A stretch of 32,774 bases of DNA from an uncultured Coriobacteriia bacterium. GTDB lineage: Bacteria; Actinomycetota; Coriobacteriia; Anaerosomatales; PALSA-660. The stretch lies in NCBI GenBank assembly GCA_903831865.1, contig CAIKZH010000026.1, positions 1 through 32,774 of the forward strand, in the 5' to 3' direction. Of this stretch, positions 1 to 8,886 are shown piece after piece; within the stretch, counting starts at the first letter, position 1, and each line of letters begins with the position of its first letter. A program made the translations under genes and the position numbers. A model generated the notes under the pieces. That model was not told the origin of the DNA. It was given only the letters and a program-made list of their open reading frames with translations, and ran no database searches.

Positions 1-791
1 AGGCACTCCGAGTGCACGCGCACGAGCACGTCGGGGGTCGATGCCACGTCACCTAGGACGAGCGCGACGTGCGTCTCTCCGTCGATGTCGCTCTCGAATC
101 CATGGGCGGTGAACTCCCCGAACCGCGTGGGCATGCGCACGGTGGCGATCGGGTGCACCAGCTGCTCCGTGGCGCGACGGAACGCGATGAGGTCGGCGAC
201 CGTGACCATCTTCAGCCCGAACTTCTTCGCCACCTGCTCCAGCTGCGGGCGGCGGGCCATCGTGCCGTCGGCGTTGATGATCTCGCAGATCACACCGGCG
301 GGCGTCAGGCCGGCGAGGCGCGCCAGGTCCACGGCCGCCTCGGTGTGTCCCGCTCTGATGAGCACGCCACCGTCTCTGGCGCGAAGCGGGAACACGTGAC
401 CCGGACGAGAGAGCTCGTCCGGGCGGGTCGAGGGATCCACGAGCGCGTGGATCGTCTCGGAGCGATCGGACGCCGAGATGCCCGTCGTGATCCTGCCCTT
501 CGCCCCCACCGAGACGTGGAATGCCGTTCCCTGCTCCGAGGTGTTGTCGGCCGTCATGGGGGGCAGTCGCAGCTCCTCGATGCGGGACGCGGAGAGAGGA
601 ACACAGACCAGCCCGCGCCCGTTGGTGATCATGAAGTTGACCGCTTCGGGCGTCACCTTGTCCGCTGCCATCACGAAGTCGCCCTCGTTCTCGCGATCCT
701 CGTCGTCGACCACGATCAGCATCCGGCCGTCGCGCACCTCGGAGAGCGCCTCCTCTATGGTGGCGAAAGGACTCGCCTCCACGGCGCTCAC
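1..791 (-). CDS. ribBA: Bifunctional 3,4-dihydroxy-2-butanone-4-phosphate synthase / GTP cyclohydrolase II (partial, continues past window start)
   Basis: Hand translation of the minus strand from GTG at 791 gives MSAVEASPFATIEEALSEVRDGRMLIVVDDEDRENEGDFVMAADK (RibB N-terminus). The open frame runs to base 1, ending in ..TPDVLVRVHSECL (start of GTP cyclohydrolase II). GTGA overlap with the ribE stop. Not in the ORF track because no stop lies in the window. Confidence 0.93.
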   Translation of the reverse strand, partial: MSAVEASPFATIEEALSEVRDGRMLIVVDDEDRENEGDFVMAADKVTPEAVNFMITNGRGLVCVPLSASRIEELRLPPMTADNTSEQGTAFHVSVGAKGRITTGISASDRSETIHALVDPSTRPDELSRPGHVFPLRARDGGVLIRAGHTEAAVDLARLAGLTPAGVICEIINADGTMARRPQLEQVAKKFGLKMVTVADLIAFRRATEQLVHPIATVRMPTRFGEFTAHGFESDIDGETHVALVLGDVASTPDVLVRVHSEC

Positions 792-1459
792 CTGCCCTCC
801 GAGAGCTCGCGCAGGAGATCAGCGAGTCCGCGCTTCGGCGCCGGCATCTCGGTGGCGGGAGGGACGCCCAGGTAGGCGTCCACGTAGCGCCGGACGTACT
901 TCGCGAACATGTCCGCCTCCAGGTTGACCGCCGAGCCGCTCTTCTTCTCGCCCAGCGTGGTCGTCTGCTCGGTCAGGGGCAGGACGGCCGCCGCGAACCC
1001 GTCCTCGAGGACGCGCGCCACCGTGAGCGAGATGCCGTCGACCGCGACGGACCCCTTTTCCACAAGGTAGTCCGTCAACAGCGCGGGCGCGGCGAATCGG
1101 TACACCGCGGAGTTGCCGGCGGTCTGGCGCATCACCAGCTGGCCGACCGCGTCGATATGGCCGGTGACGATATGACCGCCGAGCCGGTCGGACATCCTCA
1201 TGGCCCTCTCGAGATTGACGTGGCCGGCCTGCTTCAGCTGCCCCAGCGTGGTGCGGGACATCGTCTCGCCGCTCACGTCCGCCACGAAGGCGCCGCGCAG
1301 GAACTTCACTATCGTGAGACATGCGCCATCGACCGCGACCGAGTCGCCGATGGCCATGTCGCGGCCGAACTCGGGCGCGTAGACCTCCAGACGCATCCCT
1401 CCCGCGACCCGCTCCGTGCGGGTGATGATGCCCTTGGTCTCGATGATGCCCGTGAACAT
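788..1459 (-). CDS. ribE: Riboflavin synthase alpha chain
   Basis: MFTGIIETKGII... with two lumazine-binding repeats (DSVAVDGACLTI / GSVAVDGISLTV, HIVTGHIDAVG). The track ORF starts upstream at 1501; MFTG at 1459 is the canonical start. Confidence 0.94.
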   Translation of the reverse strand: MFTGIIETKGIITRTERVAGGMRLEVYAPEFGRDMAIGDSVAVDGACLTIVKFLRGAFVADVSGETMSRTTLGQLKQAGHVNLERAMRMSDRLGGHIVTGHIDAVGQLVMRQTAGNSAVYRFAAPALLTDYLVEKGSVAVDGISLTVARVLEDGFAAAVLPLTEQTTTLGEKKSGSAVNLEADMFAKYVRRYVDAYLGVPPATEMPAPKRGLADLLRELSEGR

Positions 1460-1460
1460 C

Positions 1461-2600
1461 TCAGCTCCGATCCGTCCCAGCCCGGTACGTGCCCTCTTCA
1501 TCCGGACGCCACACGGTCACCGCGTCCGCACCGCAGCGACCTGCGTCCACGACGTGCAGCGGTTTCGCGAGTGACCCCGTGGCCCCATCCGCGCCGAGGT
1601 AGAGGTCCGGCGCCGAGGTTCCCGCCATGCCGCCCCCGTGCACGAGTACGAGTTCGTCTATCAGGGCACCATCGTACAGTGCCGTGAGGAGCCGGGGCCC
1701 GGCCTCCACGAGCAGAGACACGACTCCTGAGCCGCCCAGCACATTGAGCGCGCCCGCGAGGCCATCGGACAGCGCGTATGATCGCGTGTCCACCAGGCGA
1801 GCGAGCATCGGCTCTGTGGGCACACCCTCCGGCGCCAGAAGCGTCACGACTCCGGCGCCGTCGTGCAACATGCGCAGTGACGCGGGGGGCTGTGATGCGC
1901 GACCGAGCAGGACACGGCGCGGCTGCCGTGCAGCCGCCGAGCCGTCGTCACCGCGTACCGTGAGCGCGGGATCGTCGGACAGCGCGGTGGCGACGCCCAC
2001 CATCACCGCGTCCGCCTCAGAGCGCAGGCGCATGGTGAGCGCGCTGGCTTCACGGCCTGAGATGCGGCTGGGACTGCCCGGCACGAGCGTCGAATGGCCG
2101 TCCAGTGACAACGCCACCTTCACGCGCACGAAGGGCGTCCCCGTGCTCGCGAAGTGCAGCCATTCCGTGATGAGTTCGTTGAAGGGCGCGGGGTCATCGG
2201 CGAACTCGACTTCCACGCCGGCGTGACTCAGCATCTCCGCCCCGCCCCGGGCCAGGGTGTGAGGGTCACTCGTGCCGATCACGGCTCGGCCCACGCCCGC
2301 CTCGATCAGCGCGGACGCGCACGAGGGGGTGCGACCCACGTGAGCGCAAGGTTCCAAGGTCACGTACGCCGTTGACCCGCGAGCCGCGTCGCCCGCGCTG
2401 GCGAGCGCGACGGCCTCGGCATGCGGTCCCCCCGCCCTCTCATGCCACCCCTCGCCCACGACACGGCCGTCGCGGACGAGCACACAGCCAACGACAGGAT
2501 TGGGCGAGGTCGTGCCGCGACCGCGCTCAGCAAGCCGGCAGGCGCGCCGAAGGTAGGGGTCGCTCACGGAGTCACATACGTCGCCGAAGAGGCGCGACAT
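1461..2600 (-). CDS. ribD: Riboflavin biosynthesis deaminase/reductase RibD
   Basis: RRACRLAERGRGTTSPNPVVGCVLVRDG...HAEAVAL...VTLEPCAHVGRTPSC zinc-deaminase motifs plus C-terminal reductase (VKVALSLDGHSTL). ATG at 2600 lies just after the FMN riboswitch and an AAGGA SD. Confidence 0.94.
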   Translation of the reverse strand: MSRLFGDVCDSVSDPYLRRACRLAERGRGTTSPNPVVGCVLVRDGRVVGEGWHERAGGPHAEAVALASAGDAARGSTAYVTLEPCAHVGRTPSCASALIEAGVGRAVIGTSDPHTLARGGAEMLSHAGVEVEFADDPAPFNELITEWLHFASTGTPFVRVKVALSLDGHSTLVPGSPSRISGREASALTMRLRSEADAVMVGVATALSDDPALTVRGDDGSAAARQPRRVLLGRASQPPASLRMLHDGAGVVTLLAPEGVPTEPMLARLVDTRSYALSDGLAGALNVLGGSGVVSLLVEAGPRLLTALYDGALIDELVLVHGGGMAGTSAPDLYLGADGATGSLAKPLHVVDAGRCGADAVTVWRPDEEGTYRAGTDRS

Positions 2601-2610
2601 CGGCCGATCC

Positions 2611-2726
2611 TTCTTCCATCCGGACTGTGACCGTCGGCTCCGGGATCTCACCGGATCGGCCCCTGGTGTGGAGGGGTTCGCGGGCTTTCACCGCCGGTGG
2701 GGAATCTCACCCCGCCCTGAAGAACC
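2611..2726 (-). promoter_or_regulatory. FMN riboswitch (RFN element) upstream of ribD
   Basis: Minus-strand RNA ..UUCUUCAGGGCGGGGUGAGAUUCCCCACCGGCGGUGAAAGCCCGCGA...GAUCCGGUGAGAUCCCGGAGCCGACGGUCACAGUCCGGAUGGAAGAAGGA matches the conserved RFN core. Confidence 0.96.
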
Positions 2727-2735
2727 TAGGCGCAC

Positions 2736-2744
2736 AGTCTACCA
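2736..2744 (-). promoter_or_regulatory. Candidate extended -10 promoter (TGGTAGACT) of the ribD operon
   Basis: TGnTAnnnT on the minus strand, about 10 nt upstream of the aptamer 5' side; no recognisable -35. Confidence 0.4.
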
Positions 2745-2748
2745 GCAT

Positions 2749-2779
2749 CCGGGTCCGGACGCCCGCCACCCGGACCCGG
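2749..2779 (-). terminator. Candidate terminator hairpin after the rpe/small-ORF end (no U-tract)
   Basis: Perfect 10-bp inverted repeat CCGGGTCCGG-(11 nt)-CCGGACCCGG starting 3 bp after the small ORF stop; no following T-run. Confidence 0.5.
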
Positions 2780-2782
2780 CGT

Positions 2783-2977
2783 CTACCGCCGCGCCACCAG
2801 CCAGAGCACGATGACGACGGCGAGTACGATGCCGGCGACCACGACGAACCGCACCCCCAAGTCCGCGAAGAACTGGCGCCACGTCATGTCCCGCATCCTC
2901 GCGCGACGCCGTGCCGCCCTCTGCAGGAACGTCTCCGAGGGTCTGCGCGCCGCCCTGCCCTCGCCGGGAGACTTCAC
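2783..2977 (-). CDS. Small single-pass membrane protein (about 64 aa; alternative ATG starts give 37 or 34 aa)
   Basis: In-frame tail ...MTWRQFFADLGVRFVVVAGIVLAVVIVLWLVARR* has one hydrophobic helix. GTG at 2977 overlaps the rpe TGA (GTGA). Confidence 0.55.
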   Translation of the reverse strand: MKSPGEGRAARRPSETFLQRAARRRARMRDMTWRQFFADLGVRFVVVAGIVLAVVIVLWLVARR

Positions 2978-3648
2978 CGCGCGGCTGTCTCCGCGGCCGC
3001 GCGGACCGCGTGCAGACCAGCCGCCGGGTCGGCGACTCCGAAGATCGCGTTGCCGGCCACGAGCACTCGCGCGCCTGCTCGGACGACCAGGGGAGCCGTC
3101 GCCTCGTCGATGCCCCCGTCGACCTCGATCAGCGCATGCCCGCCCGCCCCGTGGACCATCGCAGCGACCCGGGACACCTTGTCCACGGACGAGGGGATGA
3201 ACGCCTGCCCACCGAACCCGGGGTTCACGCTCATCACCAGTACGAGATCGAGCTCCCCGATCACCTCGGTCAGAAGTTCCGGTGGCGTCGCCGGGTTGAG
3301 GGCGACCCCGGCACGTGCGCCGTATGCCTTGATCCTCTGCACCACCCGATGCAGGTGGTCGCAGGCCTCGACATGCACGGTCACCCACTGCGCACCCGCG
3401 TCGAGGTACCAATCGACCGTGGTGTCCGCGTCGTCGATCATGAGGTGGACGTCGAGAGGCACGGTCGCGATGCGCGACAGCGCACGGATCACCGGTGGTC
3501 CGATGGTCAGGTTCGGCACGAAGTGCCCGTCCATCACGTCGACGTGGATGGCGTCAGCCCCCGCCTGCTCGACGGCCGCCACGCCGTCGGCCAGGCGCGC
3601 GAAGTCCGCGGACAGGACCGACGGCGCGATCAGGATGGGTCCAGGCAC
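2974..3648 (-). CDS. rpe: Ribulose-phosphate 3-epimerase
   Basis: IAPSVLSADFARLADGV, HVDVMDGHFVPNLTIGP, DVHLMI, MSVNPGFGGQAFI, EVDGGI motifs. Confidence 0.96.
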   Translation of the reverse strand: MPGPILIAPSVLSADFARLADGVAAVEQAGADAIHVDVMDGHFVPNLTIGPPVIRALSRIATVPLDVHLMIDDADTTVDWYLDAGAQWVTVHVEACDHLHRVVQRIKAYGARAGVALNPATPPELLTEVIGELDLVLVMSVNPGFGGQAFIPSSVDKVSRVAAMVHGAGGHALIEVDGGIDEATAPLVVRAGARVLVAGNAIFGVADPAAGLHAVRAAAETAAR

Positions 3649-3663
3649 GCTCTACGCCCCTTC

Positions 3664-4683
3664 TCAGTCGTCGACGAGCCCGATGCCGTGCAGCTCGTCC
3701 CGCGCCTCGCGTCCCAGCAGGGCACCTTCGGCCTGTGTCACCGGCACCGACTCGTACAGGATCGCCCGCACCTCGTGGGTGATGGGCAGCTCCACTCCGA
3801 CTCTCCTGCCCAGCTCCTCGATCGAGATGCACGCGAATGCACCCTCTGCCACCATCTCGGTGGTCCCGCGGTATCCCTCGAGGGTGCCGCCGCGCCCCAC
3901 GAACTCGCCGAGCGCGCGATTGCGTGAGTTGCGGGAGGTGCACGTGGCGATGAGGTCGCCGACGCCCGCCAGGCCCATGTACGTCAGTGGGTTGGCGCCC
4001 ATCGCGTGCCCGAGCCGGCTCATCTCGGCGAGCCCGCGGGTCATGAGGGTCGCCTTCGTGTTGTCCCCGTAGCCGAGCCCGTCCGACATCCCGGCAGCCA
4101 CCGCAATCACGTTCTTGCTCGCGCCTGCGAGCTCCACGCCCACGACGTCGGCGTTGGTGTACACCCGGAAGAAGGACGTCGAGAAGATGTCCTGGAACAG
4201 CCGGCCCACGCGGTCCACATAGGCGGCGACGACCGTGGCCGAGGGGATCCCGCGCCCCACCTCTTCGGCATGGTTCGGCCCCGAGAGACCGGCGAGCCGC
4301 GAACGGTTGCCGAGCACATCCTCCAGGACCTCGGTCATGAGCATGAGCGTGTCGCTCTCGACGCCCTTGGAAAGGACGACGACAGGGACGTCCGGCCCGA
4401 GGTGTGGCCGCATCGACTCGGCTGTCGCGCGCACCCCTATGCTCGGCGTGACCATGACCACCGCGTCCGCCCCGTCGAGGGCCTCCGCCACATCGGCGGT
4501 CGCACGGACCGTGTCAGGAAGGACGACCGCGCTCATGTAGATCGGATTGTGGCGTGAGGTGTTGATCGCTTCGGCCACGTCGTGCTCGCGGGACCAGAGT
4601 TGGATCCGGTGGCCCTTCTCGCCGAGCATCCAGGAGACCGACGTGCCCCACGACCCGGCTCCGATGACGGCGACCGTGCTCAT
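3664..4683 (-). CDS. gpsA: Glycerol-3-phosphate dehydrogenase [NAD(P)+]
   Basis: VIGAGSWGTSVSWMLGEKGH, LSGPNHAEEV, GASKNVIAVAAGMSDGLGYGDNTKATLMTRGLAEM, GVGDLIATCTS. Confidence 0.96.
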   Translation of the reverse strand: MSTVAVIGAGSWGTSVSWMLGEKGHRIQLWSREHDVAEAINTSRHNPIYMSAVVLPDTVRATADVAEALDGADAVVMVTPSIGVRATAESMRPHLGPDVPVVVLSKGVESDTLMLMTEVLEDVLGNRSRLAGLSGPNHAEEVGRGIPSATVVAAYVDRVGRLFQDIFSTSFFRVYTNADVVGVELAGASKNVIAVAAGMSDGLGYGDNTKATLMTRGLAEMSRLGHAMGANPLTYMGLAGVGDLIATCTSRNSRNRALGEFVGRGGTLEGYRGTTEMVAEGAFACISIEELGRRVGVELPITHEVRAILYESVPVTQAEGALLGREARDELHGIGLVDD

Positions 4684-5357
4684 CCGCGATCCCCTCCGTC
4701 GTCACGCTCGTTCGCTGTCCCCTTCCGTCTGCCTATCGTAATCCTGGGCTCCTCACCACGCAGCAGCCGACGGATGTTGCCGCGATGCGCCCAGAGCACG
4801 AACGGCAGAGCCACCCCGGCGAAAGCGAGCAGGACGGGGCGACCCGGGTAGAGCACAGCGACCGCGACCGGGAAGACGACAGCCGCAAGGATGGAGCCGA
4901 CGGACACGATGCGCAGTGTGAGCGCCGTGCCTGTGAAGACCGTGAGCAGCACCAGTGAGGCCCACGGCATGATGACAGCGGTCGCGCCACCCGCCACCGA
5001 GATGCCCTTTCCCCCTCGGAAGCGCAGGAAGGGCGAGAACACATGCCCGGCCATCGCGGCGAGTCCCGCGGCGATCGCGAGCAGATCGGACCCGTTCTGA
5101 CTCCACGCCGCGGGCGCGACCAGGCGGGCCGCGCCCACCGCCACAGCGCCTTTCGCGATATCGAGCAGCGCCACCGTCAGGCCCGTCTTCCAGCCGAGGT
5201 TGCGATAGACGTTCGTGGCCCCCGTGCCGCCCGACCCGAGCGTCTGGATGTCCACGCCGTGCACGCCCCGTCCGAAGATCACGCCGAAGGGGACGCCGCC
5301 GACGAGATACCCGGCGGCGACGCACACGACCGTTCTCCAGAGTATGTCGAGGAACAC
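4680..5357 (-). CDS. plsY: Glycerol-3-phosphate acyltransferase PlsY
   Basis: Polytopic; GSGGTGATNVYRNLGWKTG, GHVFSPFLRFRGGKGISVAGG, HRGNIRRLLRGEE. Confidence 0.95.
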   Translation of the reverse strand: MFLDILWRTVVCVAAGYLVGGVPFGVIFGRGVHGVDIQTLGSGGTGATNVYRNLGWKTGLTVALLDIAKGAVAVGAARLVAPAAWSQNGSDLLAIAAGLAAMAGHVFSPFLRFRGGKGISVAGGATAVIMPWASLVLLTVFTGTALTLRIVSVGSILAAVVFPVAVAVLYPGRPVLLAFAGVALPFVLWAHRGNIRRLLRGEEPRITIGRRKGTANERDDGGDRG

Positions 5358-5361
5358 GTGA

Positions 5362-6678
5362 TCAGTCCCTCTGCCGGAACTTCAGCGTCACCGGCGTTCC
5401 CGTGAGGTCGAACGACTCACGCAGGCGGTTCTCCAGATACCGTCGGAAGTTGTCGTCTGCCAGCTTCGGGTGGTTGGCAAAGAACGTGAAGACGGGTGGC
5501 GCCTCCCCTGTCTGCGTGCCGTACTTCACCCGGAGCTGCGCTCCCCCGCGGCTCACGGTGTGCCCCGTCTCCCGCAGGTCGGAGAGGAAGCGGTTGAGCG
5601 CGCTCGTCGAGAGCTTGCGCGTGAAGGAAGCGTAGACGGTGTCGACCGCGTCGAAGATGCGCGAGACGCCGCGCCCGGTGAGGGCTGAGACCCGCAGCAC
5701 CGGCGCGTAGTGTACGAAGCCGAGCTTGTCGGGGACGAGTTCCTCGATGCGTCCGCGAGCCTCGTCGTCCGCCAGCAGGTCCCACTTGTTGAGCAGCACG
5801 ACCATCGCGCAGCCACGCTCGCGGGCAAAGCGCGCGACTCTCTGATCCCCGTCGGTCACGCCTTCGGACACATCCACCACCAGCAGCGCGACGTCCGCGC
5901 GGTCGATCGCTCTCATGGCGCGCACGAAGCTGTAGTACTCCACCGACTCATCGATGCGGGACTGCCGCCGCAGGCCGGCGGTGTCCACCAGCCGATAGCT
6001 GACGGAATCGCGCTCCACCACGGTGTCGATCGAGTCTCGAGTGGTCCCCGGCACACCGCTCACGATGGAACGCTCGGCACCGATGAGGCGGTTGAAGACG
6101 GAGCTCTTGCCGGCATTGGGGCGACCGATGATGGCGACGCGCACCTCGCCCCGCTCGGGCTCCGGCTGCGCCTCCGGGAAGACCGCCACGAGTTCGTCGA
6201 GAAGGTCGCCGGTGCCGTGACCGTGCAGGGCGGAGATCGCCCAGGGCTGACCGAGCCCCAGTGCCCAGAACTCGTGGATGACGGACTCGTCCCCCGGGGT
6301 GTCGGCCTTATTGACGACGAGGAAGACCGGCCGCTCGCTGCGCTGCAGGATCCGCGCGACATCCTCGTCGCCCGATGTGACCCCTGTCTTGCCGTCGACG
6401 ACGAACAGGACCGCGTCGGCCTCCTCAGCCGCGATGATGGCCTGCTCGCGGATGGAATCGCCGAAGTCGTCGTCGGAACCGGTCTCGATGCCGCCGGTAT
6501 CGACGAGCATGAAGTCGCGCCCGTTCCAGTCGGTGCGATGGTAGCTGCGATCGCGCGTGACGCCGCGCATCGCGTGGACGATCGCGTCCTGCCCCTGCAC
6601 GAGGCGGTTCACGAGAGTGGACTTGCCGACGTTGGGACGGCCCACGACGGCGACGATCGGAAGCGACATGAGGATCAC
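5362..6678 (-). CDS. der: Ribosome-associated GTPase Der (EngA); start may be 6669 (MSLPIVAVV)
   Basis: Two G domains: VVGRPNVGKSTLVNRL and IIGRPNAGKSSVFNRL, DTGG/DTAG, NKAD/NKWD; KH-like C-terminus. Confidence 0.96.
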   Translation of the reverse strand: MILMSLPIVAVVGRPNVGKSTLVNRLVQGQDAIVHAMRGVTRDRSYHRTDWNGRDFMLVDTGGIETGSDDDFGDSIREQAIIAAEEADAVLFVVDGKTGVTSGDEDVARILQRSERPVFLVVNKADTPGDESVIHEFWALGLGQPWAISALHGHGTGDLLDELVAVFPEAQPEPERGEVRVAIIGRPNAGKSSVFNRLIGAERSIVSGVPGTTRDSIDTVVERDSVSYRLVDTAGLRRQSRIDESVEYYSFVRAMRAIDRADVALLVVDVSEGVTDGDQRVARFARERGCAMVVLLNKWDLLADDEARGRIEELVPDKLGFVHYAPVLRVSALTGRGVSRIFDAVDTVYASFTRKLSTSALNRFLSDLRETGHTVSRGGAQLRVKYGTQTGEAPPVFTFFANHPKLADDNFRRYLENRLRESFDLTGTPVTLKFRQRD

Positions 6679-8054
6679 CCGCCGGTGGTGTGAGAGGTGA
6701 GCGAGACGAGCGCGGCAGCGAGACCCGCGGCGTCGGATGATACCAGACGGACGTCCGCCCCCGCTTGTTCGACCACGTCCTGGAGGCGCAGGTCGTCCAT
6801 GAAGAGCCCCTCGTCGTTGGTGGCGAGGTCAGGGACGAGGTAGGTCGCGGGCGCACTTCCGCGCGGCAGCGCAGCGCGGTCGCGGGCGATCGCGCTCGCG
6901 ATGTCCGTACCCGCCAGCAATCCCGCGACGCCCACGTTCCCGCCCAGCAGCGCGTTCGCGACACACAGCACACGAACGGTGACCCCGAACACATCCAGCG
7001 ACGACGTGAGCCTGCCGAGCACCGGCGCAAAGAACTCGCCTGAGACGAGGACCACGTTCACGGCACGTCCGCCCGGGCGTGAGGTCTGCCCCGCCTCGGG
7101 ACCTCCTGCGACTTCCTCGGCGAGCTCGTCGATGAACGCACGGACCATCCCGATGCCATTCTCGAACTGCGGGAAGCCGTCGTAGTCCGCGGCCGCGGGC
7201 AGTTCACCTCCAGCGAGCAGGTGGAACTCGTCAGCGGCGTGGACCCAGTGCTCGCCACGCTCATCGAACATCCGGGTCCGCCACGGGGCTATCTGATCGA
7301 GCACCGCGCGCGCGTCCCCGGCGCTCGCGAAGGTGCTCAGCCGACGCCTCTGGTACCGGGTCACGCCGACCGGGACGAGGCCGACCGAGAGCACGCCTTC
7401 GCGCCGCGCCAGCCACCCGAGGGTGCGCTCCAGGACAGGGCCGTCGTTGAGCCCCCGCACGAGCACGACCTGCACGTGGGTCTCTATCCCTGCTGCGGCC
7501 AACTCGTCGAACCGCGCGAGTGCCTCGTCATCGATCGTCGGGCACAACAGCGCGCGACGCACGTCGGGGTCCACAGCGTGGAGGGAGACGTAGAGCGGGC
7601 TCAGCCTCTGCTCCACGATGCGATCCATATCAGCGTCGCTGAGGTTCGTGAGCGTGATGAAGTTGCCGGCCAGGAACGAGAGTCGGAAGTCGTCGTCACG
7701 AACGCGCAGCGACGGTCGCATCCCTGGGGGCAGCTGGGCGACGAAGCAGAACGCGCATGCGTTGTCGCACTGACGCACACCATCGAACACGACGCCATCG
7801 AATGTGAGCCCCCACCCCTCGCCGAGCGAACGGCGGAGGGTGACCTCGCGCGCGTCTCTCCCGGCCGCGGGCTCCAGCACAAGACGGACGCTGTCGCTGT
7901 CCGCGATCCACATCCAGTCGATCACGTCGCGAACGCTCTGCCCGTCGGCGGTCGCGATCGTCTCTCCCGCGCGCAAGCCGCAACGCGCCGCGGCGCCGTG
8001 GGGTTCGACCGCCGAGATGCGGGCGCCAGCGGTCGCCTCAGTCGGATACGTCAT
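6675..8054 (-). CDS. DUF512-family protein (N-terminal PDZ-like, radical-SAM-like CX3CX2C)
   Basis: ISAVEPHGAAARCGLRAGETI (PDZ-like), CDNACAFCFVAQLPPGMRPSLRVRDDDFRLSFLAGNFITLTNL, C-terminal VSGEFFAPVLGRL. ATG at 8054 chosen over the longer track ORF (8099). Confidence 0.88.
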   Translation of the reverse strand: MTYPTEATAGARISAVEPHGAAARCGLRAGETIATADGQSVRDVIDWMWIADSDSVRLVLEPAAGRDAREVTLRRSLGEGWGLTFDGVVFDGVRQCDNACAFCFVAQLPPGMRPSLRVRDDDFRLSFLAGNFITLTNLSDADMDRIVEQRLSPLYVSLHAVDPDVRRALLCPTIDDEALARFDELAAAGIETHVQVVLVRGLNDGPVLERTLGWLARREGVLSVGLVPVGVTRYQRRRLSTFASAGDARAVLDQIAPWRTRMFDERGEHWVHAADEFHLLAGGELPAAADYDGFPQFENGIGMVRAFIDELAEEVAGGPEAGQTSRPGGRAVNVVLVSGEFFAPVLGRLTSSLDVFGVTVRVLCVANALLGGNVGVAGLLAGTDIASAIARDRAALPRGSAPATYLVPDLATNDEGLFMDDLRLQDVVEQAGADVRLVSSDAAGLAAALVSLTSHTTGG

Positions 8055-8886
8055 TCGAGAGCGCCTCGATCGCCTCGACGACGCCCGCCATCTGCTCATC
8101 GGGCGTGGACGCGCCCGCGGTGACTCCCACGGTATCCGCCCCTGCGAACCACTCGGGCCGGAGCTCCGATGCGGTCTCCACGTGATGGACCCGAGGGTTG
8201 ACCGCCTGGCAGATCTCCGCCAGACGCGTGGTGTTGCCGGAGTTCAGGCCGCCGACGACGACGATGACGTCCACCGACCGGGCGAGCTCCTCGGCGCTAC
8301 GCTGCCTCTTGTCGGTCGCGGAGCAGATGGTGTTGTGGACCTTGAGCTCGCTCACGCGCGGGAGCAGCGCGGCGACCACCTGGTTCAGACGTTCGAGCGA
8401 CTGCGTCGTCTGCACGACGATCCCGACACGCCGGGAGGGAAGCTTCGCGGGGATGTCCGCCACCTCCTCCACGACGATCGCGTCACCCCCGGTCCCGGCG
8501 ACGATCCCCTCGACCTCAGGGTGGTCCGCCTCGCCCACTATCACGACCGTGTAGCCGTCCGCCTTCAACTTCGCGGCCGCCTGCTGCGCGCTGGAGACGA
8601 ACGGGCAGGTGGCGTCCACGACGTCCAGGCCGGTCTCGCGCGCTCGCTCGATGATCCCGGGGACCACACCGTGCGAGCGTATGACCAGGATGCCCTCCTC
8701 GGCGTCCTCGAGGCAGCCGGCCACCTCGACGCCCCGGGCGCGAAGCGCCTCGACCGCCTGCGGATTGTGTATGAGCGGCCCCAGCGTGTGCACCGTCCGC
8801 CCCGTGGCGGCGGCCTCGTCGGCCAGCTTCAGCGCTCGCTCCACGCCGTAGCAGATGCCGGCGTATCGAGCGACCTCGACCTTCAT
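8038..8886 (-). CDS. ispH: 4-hydroxy-3-methylbut-2-enyl diphosphate reductase
   Basis: ARYAGICYGVERAL, LGPLIHNPQAVEAL, IRSHGV, DATCPFV, NTICSATDKRQ, GGLNSGNTTRL, GVTAGASTPD. Confidence 0.96.
   Translation of the reverse strand: MKVEVARYAGICYGVERALKLADEAAATGRTVHTLGPLIHNPQAVEALRARGVEVAGCLEDAEEGILVIRSHGVVPGIIERARETGLDVVDATCPFVSSAQQAAAKLKADGYTVVIVGEADHPEVEGIVAGTGGDAIVVEEVADIPAKLPSRRVGIVVQTTQSLERLNQVVAALLPRVSELKVHNTICSATDKRQRSAEELARSVDVIVVVGGLNSGNTTRLAEICQAVNPRVHHVETASELRPEWFAGADTVGVTAGASTPDEQMAGVVEAIEALSNDVSD

Noticed and set aside
2372-4072. 566-aa plus-strand ORF
   Set aside because: Runs antisense through ribD, the FMN riboswitch, the small ORF, rpe and gpsA; no recognisable domain.
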